Assembly: GCF_030056665.1 (NCBI RefSeq)
Contig: NZ_JASHIG010000012.1
Length of the DNA: 64,000 nt
Direction: 5' to 3' (one strand)
Origin: Flectobacillus roseus
Lineage (GTDB): Bacteria; Bacteroidota; Bacteroidia; Cytophagales; Spirosomataceae
Program-made: the position numbers and the translations under genes
Notes under the pieces: generated by a model
The model's input: only the letters and a program-made list of their open reading frames with translations
Database searches by the model: none
Told to the model about the DNA's origin: nothing
Shown: piece after piece, positions 16,278 through 24,119 of the stretch
How the letters are laid out: every line of letters begins with the position of its first letter
Position numbering within the stretch: the stretch's first letter is position 1

Positions 16278-18218
16278 ATGTTATATAAGAAAATATCAAT
16301 GTTTTTTTTCATTTGGATAATTGCGACCGTTGCAACAATGTCTAATAATGAATTAGATAGTCTAAGTAAGAAGCTAAAGGAATTACCTGCGACAGGGAAA
16401 AATTTAGATACAGATACATTAAGAGCTTCAATACTTTGTAAGATTAGTAGAAGCATAATTGCTACAAATCCAGACAGTTCCTTTAGCTTATTAAACATTG
16501 CTGAGCAAATTTGCAAATATAGAGAGTGGCATCAAGGACACACGAATGTTTTATATTCAAGAGGTTTTAACTATATGAGTATAGGGCAATATATGAAAGC
16601 CACCGAATATTTATATAAAGGATTAATATTAGCCGAAAAGACTAATAATTTAATAATGGTCGCTAAATGTGGTTCTATGCTAGGAATTAGTTACTCAAAA
16701 TTAAAATACTTCGAAGAAGCAAAACATTACCTCGGTATAAGTATAAGTATCTTTCAAAAGATAAACCAACCTTCTCAGTATCTCAATAATCTCAATTATA
16801 TGGGTATTGTTTTATTAGAGGAAAAAAAATATTATGATGCTATTAAATACTTTTCATTGTGTTACGAAAAAAACAAAAATCTAAACTTTCCGGGTCTGAG
16901 TTTGTATGCATTGACCAATATCGGTATTTGTCAAAAAAAGCTCAATCAATACCAGAATGCCTTGAAAACCTTCTCTAATGTAAAATCACAAGAAGAATCA
17001 ATAAATGGATATCCTGTTTATGATAGAGTATTTACTTTAGCTAGTCTAGCTGATATTTACCTGAATTTAAAACAGTTTTCTACAGCTCAAAGTCATTTGA
17101 ATGAAGCTATCCTATTAAATGAAAAAGGGGGCACAAATCATTCGTCCTCCTATCTTTATGAAATTGCCTACAAGTATTTTAAGGCTACTAAACATTATGA
17201 TAAGGCTCTCATTTTCTTTGAAAAATATAGAACTCTTGAAGAAAAAATAAAACTACAGAATAATAATAGAGACATTGAAAACTTAAAATATGAATACGAA
17301 AATGAAAAAAGTGAATTAAAGCTTAAAAATATCAATCAGGAATACAATCAAGAATTACGCTTACGTAAAATTGCTGTTGGAAGTATAATTATATTGCTTC
17401 TTAGTGGTTGTATCCTAGGTTGGAATCATATTCAGTTGAAGCGCAAGAATCTATTTATTCAACAACAAAGACAAGAAATTGTCAATATCAATAAAGATTT
17501 AGAGGAACTAAATTATAATTTAGAAAAAATTGTTGAGAATAGAACACATGATTTGAAACAGGCTAATTTTGAATTAATCAAGAAAAATGATGAAATATTA
17601 CTTGCTTTAGTTGAAGGTCAAACATTAGAAAGAAAAAGAGTAGCAGTTGAACTCCACGATAATCTTGGAGCTATGATTTCGGCAATGCGATGGAGGCTTC
17701 AAATTTTAAATAGAGATAGATTTACGGAGAAAGAACAAAAGGTATATGATGGAATTTTAGACATGATGGGGACTGCCTATTCGGAAATTAGGCTAATTTC
17801 TCATAATCTATTGCCCATTGAACTTGAGAATAAAGGATTAAAAGGCGCTTTAGAAAAACTAGTCAATGATATTAATCTTGGAGACAAACTACATCTGTCA
17901 TTGCATATAGAACAAAAAGATATTCCTGAAGACAAACGATTTCAACTTGAAATTTACAGTATTTGCTTGGAATTAGTAAATAATGTAATCAAACACTCAA
18001 AAGCTAACAGGGCATCCATACATATTTATAAAGAAAATGATAAGCTTAAAGTTTCTGTGTCTGACAATGGAGTTGGCTTTGATCATGCAACTCTGTCATC
18101 TGGAATTGGATTAAAAAATATCCAGAATAGAGTAAATGCAAACCATGGCACTTTATATATAGCATCAGACACCAATAACATTACATCCATAACATGCTAT
18201 TTTACAATAGGTTATTAG
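16278..18218 (+). CDS. TPR-containing sensor histidine kinase (HisKA_3 type)
   Basis: The 646-aa product begins with a signal-like hydrophobic segment. TPR repeats follow (about 60-300; for example KYFEEAKHYLGISI, KYYDAIKYFSLCY), then a coiled segment, one transmembrane helix at about 364-385, a second coiled coil, and the HisKA_3 phosphoacceptor motif ERKRVAVELHDNLG (His near 458). The ATPase domain shows NNVIKHS, DNGVGFD and GIGLKNIQNRV. The TPR part would sense in the periplasm. Kinases of this class phosphorylate NarL-type regulators, and one is encoded at 21716-22372 on the other strand. An in-frame TTG at 16269 is less likely than this ATG. Confidence 0.92.
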   Translation: MLYKKISMFFFIWIIATVATMSNNELDSLSKKLKELPATGKNLDTDTLRASILCKISRSIIATNPDSSFSLLNIAEQICKYREWHQGHTNVLYSRGFNYMSIGQYMKATEYLYKGLILAEKTNNLIMVAKCGSMLGISYSKLKYFEEAKHYLGISISIFQKINQPSQYLNNLNYMGIVLLEEKKYYDAIKYFSLCYEKNKNLNFPGLSLYALTNIGICQKKLNQYQNALKTFSNVKSQEESINGYPVYDRVFTLASLADIYLNLKQFSTAQSHLNEAILLNEKGGTNHSSSYLYEIAYKYFKATKHYDKALIFFEKYRTLEEKIKLQNNNRDIENLKYEYENEKSELKLKNINQEYNQELRLRKIAVGSIIILLLSGCILGWNHIQLKRKNLFIQQQRQEIVNINKDLEELNYNLEKIVENRTHDLKQANFELIKKNDEILLALVEGQTLERKRVAVELHDNLGAMISAMRWRLQILNRDRFTEKEQKVYDGILDMMGTAYSEIRLISHNLLPIELENKGLKGALEKLVNDINLGDKLHLSLHIEQKDIPEDKRFQLEIYSICLELVNNVIKHSKANRASIHIYKENDKLKVSVSDNGVGFDHATLSSGIGLKNIQNRVNANHGTLYIASDTNNITSITCYFTIGY

Positions 18219-18244
18219 ACTAGATTTCTAGGCATATGATGTAG

Positions 18245-20128
18245 TTAAGCTGTTTCTGATAAAAATCTTACTTTAGGTGTAACAGAAGGCACAAAAAGAA
18301 TTAAGAAAAACAATCCAATTCCTGCTTTACCTTCAATCCCTGGACAAAAATTATAATTATTAAAGGTATTTCTCAAAGGCAAATCTACGCTTTCATAACG
18401 TTTCATTATTATGTCTGCTAGCTTTAGAGCATCTCTTTCAGCAATATTTCTTAGGTTAGTAATATTACCATCAATAACTACTTGGTTGAGTAACTCATCT
18501 TTAGGCATTTTGAATTGCATGCTATTTTTTATTTCATGAAGAATTTCGATAGCAAGTTGACTGGGGGCATTATTCTTTCTCAATGATGAAAGAAGAGAAA
18601 TCTCCTTTATTAGTGAATTGATTTCAGTATCACTATTTTGTTTTATGATTACTTTTTCTATAATATTGGATGCATCTTCAAATGATATCTCAAACCTTGT
18701 AACAAGAGTATTAACACAGTCTTTAATGTACTTATTTCTTATTTCTTTGAGTACTAAATGATTCAATAGGTTATCAAAATCTTCATTTGAAAAAATATCA
18801 CCATCAATTTCTGTATCATATTTAATGGAAGAGTAAACTCGTTTATAATAGTCCTTATCTTCTACGAATTGTGAAAGCTTCTCCAAGAAATATTTGATCA
18901 AACCTAGCTCTTTTTTCCCAACTACCCTATGGAAAGTTCTCTTATAATACTCTTCTCCTTCTTTTGCTTGTTCTTCGAAATAAGTAATCCATGTACAATT
19001 ATTTGATGAAATCCAGATTGCTTTTTCACAAAGTTCATTTGCATATTTCAGTGCCAATTTTAGAAACAATAACCTTCCTGAATCTCCCCACCATGGAAGA
19101 TAAGTTATTTGCTCCCTACTTTCGTTAAATGTTGGAACTTCATAATTGAAAAATGTACCAGGATTTCTGAATGGTTCTTCTACGTTAAATAAGGATTCAT
19201 TTTGTGCAATTTCTGCAATCTTAATGACAGCAGTCTCAATATCATAGCTATTTATTTCAAGCAGAGATTTGACAGAATCTTGTTCTAGTATTCTTACAAT
19301 ACGGTCACAACATTCTCTCCCAAAACTTGTTTCTTCTTTGTTATGTCCAATATTGATAATAGGATCTTCTGCGATTGCAATTCCTCGGAATAATTTCTTT
19401 GTAAACAGAGGAGTGCTACTTCTTAAAAGGTTAGCTTCAGTGTCACCAAATATTACAGATACTTCATGTAAAAATGGCAGAACTAAAGGATAGTTACTTT
19501 GTGAAATGTAAAGAACAGCAGAATCACTATAAATGTAATCCTTCTGATTTAGCAAATACTTCATTGTGTAAGGAATTCCTTTACTATCTAATTTTTCTGA
19601 GATAAACCTAACCCATTCTCTTATGCCACGAGTAAAACACTTTAAATGGAAGTATATCCTTAATGTAGGCTTTCCAACCATATAGATATAATTGTCGCCA
19701 GCAATAGCGACAGTTAATTTCTCGCTATTTTTTGAAGTTACGGAAAAATATTTTTTAGGAGTACTCAAGTACACATAATCTCTGACATTACCATCTATTT
19801 GTAATTTACCTCCACGAATGTAACTGCCATCTTTAATTATAAATTCGTGGCTATTTTTTTCAACAAGTTGACCGTCTTTTTCTTCAGTCTCTTTTTTGAT
19901 AAACCAAAATTTACTCTCGTTATTTATTTGATTTTCGATGGTGAATGATTCAATATCTTCATTTTTCAACCACCCATTTTTATATTTTGGATAAATGTGA
20001 TAATTATGATAAAGCATATCTTCCAGACGAGATAAGTTTGGAAGCTTTGGACTCACCCATCTTGATTTTTGTCTATCAAAAGTTACATTTGCCAATAAAA
20101 GGCGAAGATCTTCAACAAATTGGCTCAT
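18245..20128 (-). CDS. HopA1-family protein with degenerate LanC-like C-terminus
   Basis: This 627-aa cytosolic protein carries a HopA1-type domain at about residues 155-285. Hallmarks are RIYFHLK (157), KGIPYTMKYLL, SDSAVLYI, STPLFTKKL, IAIAEDP and SFGRECCDRI. In thioamide and class V lanthipeptide pathways, HopA1-like proteins act as the lyase that eliminates phosphate from phospho-Ser/Thr made by a partner kinase. That partner is encoded just upstream, overlapping by 17 bp. The C-terminal half has LanC-like landmarks: NNCTWITYF (376), a helix pattern TFHRVVGKKELGLIKYF (398) where cyclases have their GlaGialFl motif, and CPGIEGKAGIGLFFLIL (595), close to the end motif of lanthionine synthetases. 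The Cys-His-Gly zinc motif of LanC is not found, and the domain is about 100 residues short, so a zinc-dependent cyclase activity is unlikely. The assignment of this half is inference. Confidence 0.8.
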   Translation of the reverse strand: MSQFVEDLRLLLANVTFDRQKSRWVSPKLPNLSRLEDMLYHNYHIYPKYKNGWLKNEDIESFTIENQINNESKFWFIKKETEEKDGQLVEKNSHEFIIKDGSYIRGGKLQIDGNVRDYVYLSTPKKYFSVTSKNSEKLTVAIAGDNYIYMVGKPTLRIYFHLKCFTRGIREWVRFISEKLDSKGIPYTMKYLLNQKDYIYSDSAVLYISQSNYPLVLPFLHEVSVIFGDTEANLLRSSTPLFTKKLFRGIAIAEDPIINIGHNKEETSFGRECCDRIVRILEQDSVKSLLEINSYDIETAVIKIAEIAQNESLFNVEEPFRNPGTFFNYEVPTFNESREQITYLPWWGDSGRLLFLKLALKYANELCEKAIWISSNNCTWITYFEEQAKEGEEYYKRTFHRVVGKKELGLIKYFLEKLSQFVEDKDYYKRVYSSIKYDTEIDGDIFSNEDFDNLLNHLVLKEIRNKYIKDCVNTLVTRFEISFEDASNIIEKVIIKQNSDTEINSLIKEISLLSSLRKNNAPSQLAIEILHEIKNSMQFKMPKDELLNQVVIDGNITNLRNIAERDALKLADIIMKRYESVDLPLRNTFNNYNFCPGIEGKAGIGLFFLILFVPSVTPKVRFLSETA

Positions 20129-21194
20129 TTTTTGGAAGAAAACAGTTTAGTGTTTGAGATACTTTACTGAAATAACTTTCAGATTGAACTATTACTTTTA
20201 AATAATAAATCATCCAATATACTTCAATTTTTGCTAGGTGTATAGTTAACTCTTTCTCCCCAAAATACCCTATCAGAAATTGGTAAATCATATTTATGGC
20301 CTGCGTATATTTAGGTGACGAAGTGTTAACATCAGCGTTTACAATCAAAGATGAGTCTATATAAATGGTATCAAGTATTGAATTTAAACAGCAAACTACA
20401 TCCCAAATTCTATCTCCCCAACCGCACATTTCCCAATCAAGAAATATGACTTTGTCTTCCCAATAAATCATATTCCGGGTAGCTAAATCAAAATGTATAA
20501 AATCATCGTTATTCCATAATTTAGAGAATTCGAGAATCAAATTTTTAAGTGTAGGATTATTAAAGTTTGAGAACTCTACTAATGAATAATCTAAGGAATT
20601 TTTATTGTTAATAGAATCAAAAAAATGATCGTCTGAAATCAGTTTTGAAATAGTTACCCTAGGTATATTATTCGGAAATCTGTAATTAAATTCATGACGT
20701 GTAACATGAGAGCTTAATGTCTCATGAATTAGGCTTAAAGTTTTTCCAATCGAAAATGCTATATTTTCACGATAGCCAATAGGAGCATTGGGCTTTTCCT
20801 TTCTACTAAATGCTTGATACAAATTTTCGATAGGATAATACTTAGTTACAATGACATTAAACTCACTAAAGAAACTTACCATCTGAGGTAAAAAGCGTTT
20901 AATTTCTTCTAGACTTTCAAAAACTGTATAAATCTTCGCTTCATTGACTATAGTTAAATTCAGATCAAGTTTTTTGGGTTGCTTTAGAAAAAAACTTTCG
21001 CTCTTGCCCGATAGAACTCTTAAGTAATTTCTTGGGGATTCTATTGGATTTGTATAGCACTGCATATCATTAGAATGGTACATTTCGAGAAGTTTGGCAT
21101 AAAATAAACCTTTATTATCATTTACTTGATTCGAAATGCACCATAACAAAAATTCTAAAGTGCGGTACTCCGTTTGAAGAACACTTTGTTTCAT
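20112..21194 (-). CDS. APH-like phosphotransferase, probable partner kinase of the HopA1 protein
   Basis: The 360-aa product has the aminoglycoside-phosphotransferase/choline-kinase fold. It shows an ATP-binding lysine in FFLKQP (Lys71), the catalytic loop HFDLATRN (His234, Asp236, Asn241), and the metal-binding FLDWEMCGWGDRIWDV (Asp253). All key residues are present, so it should be active. Kinases of this type next to HopA1 proteins (TvaC/TvaD in thioviridamide, LxmK/LxmY in lexapeptide) phosphorylate Ser/Thr of a precursor peptide. Antibiotic resistance is the other possible role, but the 17-bp overlap with the HopA1 gene argues for a joint function. It begins 5 bp after the 158-aa gene. 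Confidence 0.82.
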   Translation of the reverse strand: MKQSVLQTEYRTLEFLLWCISNQVNDNKGLFYAKLLEMYHSNDMQCYTNPIESPRNYLRVLSGKSESFFLKQPKKLDLNLTIVNEAKIYTVFESLEEIKRFLPQMVSFFSEFNVIVTKYYPIENLYQAFSRKEKPNAPIGYRENIAFSIGKTLSLIHETLSSHVTRHEFNYRFPNNIPRVTISKLISDDHFFDSINNKNSLDYSLVEFSNFNNPTLKNLILEFSKLWNNDDFIHFDLATRNMIYWEDKVIFLDWEMCGWGDRIWDVVCCLNSILDTIYIDSSLIVNADVNTSSPKYTQAINMIYQFLIGYFGEKELTIHLAKIEVYWMIYYLKVIVQSESYFSKVSQTLNCFLPKNEPIC

Positions 21195-21199
21195 AGAGC

Positions 21200-21676
21200 T
21201 TATGGTAAATCAATAGTTACATCACCATTATGAGGAGGTAAAGATACCGTTGCATTATATACTCTGAATTGATTTTCAAAATCAATATTATCTAATTTCA
21301 ATTTCCCATTTGAAAATACTGATAGCAATGAGTATCTGTTATAATCTACCATTTCATTATTTTTAAAACAAATAATATAGATAAATGGATCTCCCTCAAC
21401 TTCAAGGTTGTATTCTTTCAAACTCTGAACTTTACCTCCTTCACGAACAAATTGAATTTCACGCCCTGTCGCTTGCATTTTCAATATTTCATCATTTTGT
21501 ATATGCAGCGATACATACTTGTCAAAAGCATCTTCGATTTTATTAATATTAGTAAGCGTTTCATCAAATACATGCACTAACGTTCTGTAACGAGTATTTG
21601 GCTCTTGCTTTGAAATTAAAAATTTCTCTGCATAGGAATTTGAAGGGTTCAAAAGAACTCTTAATGAAGTCATCAT
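21200..21676 (-). CDS. Unknown 158-aa protein of the kinase/HopA1 operon
   Basis: I do not recognise this protein. It has no signal peptide, one cysteine (in YIICFKNN), and looks strand-rich in its second half. It is encoded 5 bp before the kinase gene, so it belongs to the same transcription unit. Two roles are open: a scaffold or partner protein of the kinase/lyase pair, or the substrate itself, with a Ser/Thr-bearing C-terminus (NATVSLPPHNGDVTIDLP). The end lacks Cys, so thioether rings within it would not be possible. Tandem start codons (ATG ATG) occur at 21676 and 21673. Confidence 0.6.
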   Translation of the reverse strand: MMTSLRVLLNPSNSYAEKFLISKQEPNTRYRTLVHVFDETLTNINKIEDAFDKYVSLHIQNDEILKMQATGREIQFVREGGKVQSLKEYNLEVEGDPFIYIICFKNNEMVDYNRYSLLSVFSNGKLKLDNIDFENQFRVYNATVSLPPHNGDVTIDLP

Positions 21677-21715
21677 GTTTGAAGCAGGTTAAAAGTTATA
21701 GTTTAGATTATTCTT

Positions 21716-22372
21716 TTAAGGTTCGACAAGACCATGTTTGATGGCCCATTGCATTAAGCCAATACTTGTGTTGACTCCTATTTTTTTCATGAGATTTCTA
21801 CGGTGAGTATGTACCGTATTAAGAGCAACAAAAAGCGTTTCACTTATCTCTACACTTGATTTGTTTTGTAAAACCAGCCTCACAATTTCTAATTCTCGTG
21901 GGGTTAGAGGCACTTCATCGCTCAATGTTAAATGTCCGCTTGGATTTTCAGGATTGGGTATTTCTGCCAGTTTTTTTTCAATTTTTTCACTAAAATATTT
22001 TTGCCCATTTGATACCGCGTATATGGCTTTGAGGAGTTCAGGTCTTTCTGCACTTTTCATAATATACGCATGTATTCCAGCCTGAAGTCCTTCTCTAATA
22101 TCAGTAGCCTCTTCACTCATTGTAAGTAATATAACTTTGATTTTAGGATATTTTTCCCTCAAACGAATAGTCATATTAATCCCATTTAGCAAAGGCATCT
22201 GAAGGTCGGCGATAATAATATCAGGTTGAGAATTTTCAACAAAACTTAATGCTTGCCAGCCGTTGTTTACTGTTCCAATTACCTCTAAGTCTTCTTGTAA
22301 ATCGAGGAGCATTCCTAGACTTTCGGCTACTAAAGGATGATCGTCAGCAATTAATATTTTGATTGATGGCAT
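21716..22372 (-). CDS. NarL/LuxR-family response regulator
   Basis: The start at 22372 gives 218 aa beginning MPSIKILIADDHPLV. An upstream in-frame ATG at 22426 adds 18 unusual residues. The receiver domain shows ADDHP, the phosphoacceptor Asp in DIIIADLQMP, the Thr in LLTMSEE and the Lys in YIMKSAE. The C-terminal LuxR-type helix-turn-helix shows LTPRELEIVRLVLQNKSS and NTVHTHRRNLMKKIGV. It is probably the partner of the TPR sensor kinase at 16278. It lies 39 bp ahead of the 158-aa gene on the same strand, so it may lead and control the kinase/HopA1 operon. Confidence 0.92.
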   Translation of the reverse strand: MPSIKILIADDHPLVAESLGMLLDLQEDLEVIGTVNNGWQALSFVENSQPDIIIADLQMPLLNGINMTIRLREKYPKIKVILLTMSEEATDIREGLQAGIHAYIMKSAERPELLKAIYAVSNGQKYFSEKIEKKLAEIPNPENPSGHLTLSDEVPLTPRELEIVRLVLQNKSSVEISETLFVALNTVHTHRRNLMKKIGVNTSIGLMQWAIKHGLVEP

Positions 22373-22802
22373 GATGAATGTGTGGCTTAAAAGTTCTTTA
22401 CAAAGCACCAAACAAGAAACTATCAATTAGACCTTTGATAAGATAACCCTCTGATGCACAGATTTATTGCAAATAAATCTGTTAATAAAATGTTAAAGAG
22501 ATTAAAGTCTCAAAAAATAATCAGTAGCAAGAATATTTTAGTTGAATCATTCAAAATTCAATTTTTATGGAGTATATTCCTATACCTAATAGTAAGTAAA
22601 TTTAGGGGAGTAAATAGACGATGGGAATCAATCTTAAAATGACATTATCCAAACTAGTCTACAGGATAAACCCTGAAGACTAAAGTTTAGAAGTGCCAAT
22701 GAAATAATTGAAACATTTTACAATTATCTATAGTACAAAATATAACCTAGAGATTTCTTACATACAAGTAAATCTCAGTATTTTGCTCAGTGAATATCCT
22801 TT
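22373..22802. other. Spacer upstream of the response regulator
   Basis: These 430 bp hold no convincing gene. A 62-codon frame at 22454 on the plus strand has no coding character. The promoter of the regulator/kinase/HopA1 unit should lie near 22373-22450, but no clear box was seen. A short RiPP precursor here is not evident either. Confidence 0.5.
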
Positions 22803-23861
22803 TTATTGGATAAGAACCACTTGCTGACAATACAACTCTCGAAGATTAGATTTATTTACTTTGAATACCATCACAAAAGGTGAATTGTCTATTGATAGGT
22901 TTTGTTCTACGTCGTATTTGTCGGCGATAGCTTTCCAATATTGACAAAGATAGCTGGTCATGGAGCGAGTAGATTTGTTTTCGATACCAGAAATAAAATA
23001 GGCCGTAATAATCCGATTATTAGGTAGTTGCATGGGGACTTTTGCCAAAAATCCTACATCAAACCCTGCATTACTTTCATAATAATCGCTCCAGAGTGAT
23101 TGTTCTAAAATCTGATTGTAATAGCGTACCCTAAATCGAGTATTATTTTCATCAAACTCAATATAAGCGCCCAATTCTTGCTGTAAGGCCCATTTAACAA
23201 AATAATTAGAATAAAAACCTATCGCAAATACACAATCTACTTTATCCCATGGAGCATCGGCTTCTTTCAAAAAATATTGTCCGTGGTCTAGTTTTACCAA
23301 GTCTTGATCATAATGTCTTTTGGGCAAAATGTAATTACTTTCATGAAAAAGATCTATGATTTCAAGCAAACATTCGGTGTCTCGCGAATCTACGGTTTGC
23401 TCATCACTTCTTGGAGATTTCCCTTCAAATAACCCACTCGGATTTTGTTGGTCTTTGGCATCAAATATCGCCTGAATCATCCAAATTTTACTCTCTTTTT
23501 TGATACCAAAAAAGTCCAGCAAATTCATCGAAAACTGGTCGAGATAGGCTTGTGGGGTTTCATATCCAAGAAATTTTACAAACATGACCAAATAGTCTTC
23601 TTGAAAATTGACTACCTTTTTGGTTTGCACCTCATTCATTTTTCGCCAGAGGTACATATTGTTAAAGGTTGCCGAAAAACTCAATCCAGTATTTTCTTCC
23701 AGAACTAATTGAAAATAGGTTTTCTCTAGTTTCGGTTCGGTCATTTTCCAAATATGTGTTTCAGACCCTCGAAACGTTTTCCCTCTCTTGGTAAGCTCTT
23801 GTTGAAGTTTGGTTTTTACTTCTGAATATAATTTTTCGCAAACGTTTTTCTCTATGTTCAT
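22803..23861 (-). CDS. Conserved-looking protein of unknown function
   Basis: The 352-aa product has no signal peptide or membrane segment and no motif that I can name. The N-terminal 110 residues (GLSFSATFNNMYLWRKM, then FLGYETPQAYLDQF) look helical and could be a DNA-binding or regulatory part. The C-terminal half looks like a mixed alpha/beta domain, with WDKVDCVFAIGFYSNYFVKWAL and NSPFVMVFKV. It stands alone between two spacers. The -7-like box on the minus strand at 23898-23905 fits as its promoter. Confidence 0.6.
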   Translation of the reverse strand: MNIEKNVCEKLYSEVKTKLQQELTKRGKTFRGSETHIWKMTEPKLEKTYFQLVLEENTGLSFSATFNNMYLWRKMNEVQTKKVVNFQEDYLVMFVKFLGYETPQAYLDQFSMNLLDFFGIKKESKIWMIQAIFDAKDQQNPSGLFEGKSPRSDEQTVDSRDTECLLEIIDLFHESNYILPKRHYDQDLVKLDHGQYFLKEADAPWDKVDCVFAIGFYSNYFVKWALQQELGAYIEFDENNTRFRVRYYNQILEQSLWSDYYESNAGFDVGFLAKVPMQLPNNRIITAYFISGIENKSTRSMTSYLCQYWKAIADKYDVEQNLSIDNSPFVMVFKVNKSNLRELYCQQVVLIQ

Positions 23862-23897
23862 CTTTTCCAGACTGTTCCAAATTGTTCCGATTTGTTA

Positions 23898-23905
23898 CAA
23901 AAATA
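23898..23905 (-). promoter_or_regulatory. Putative -7 box of the 352-aa gene
   Basis: The minus strand reads TATTTTTG, a match to the Bacteroidota -7 consensus TAnnTTTG, 36 bp before the start codon. No clear -33 box accompanies it. Confidence 0.35.
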
Positions 23906-23975
23906 GTACAATATCTTCAAAACATTCTTACTAAAAATAGAATAAAACAAATAATTAATTAAACAATAGCCTTTA

Positions 23976-23983
23976 TATTTTTG
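23976..23983 (+). promoter_or_regulatory. Putative -7 box of the sugar-utilisation genes
   Basis: TATTTTTG matches TAnnTTTG and lies 136 bp upstream of the MFS transporter start. It would give a long leader. There is no clear -33 box. Confidence 0.3.
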
Positions 23984-24119
23984 CATTCATTCTTTGATAA
24001 ATACCAAAACAGCTATCAAGAATTGGCTTTGAGCTTTGGGCAAAAAGCAGATGGTATTTAACTGTGGTTCTGATAAAGTTGTATTATTAAGGATATTTCA
24101 ATCTCTAAAAAAATAATCG

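Noticed and set aside
18245..20128. Type III secretion effector
   Set aside because: The HopA1 name comes from a Pseudomonas effector, but no secretion system or chaperone gene is here and the kinase neighbour fits biosynthetic HopA1 proteins.
20112..21194. Aminoglycoside resistance gene
   Set aside because: The fold is of that superfamily, but the overlap with a HopA1 gene and the family pattern with FFLKQP point to a peptide-modifying kinase rather than a drug-modifying enzyme.
22454..22642. 62-codon plus-strand frame as a RiPP precursor
   Set aside because: It is very basic and hydrophobic, lacks Ser/Thr/Cys-rich core features and a ribosome site, and lies on the strand opposite to the kinase/HopA1 operon.
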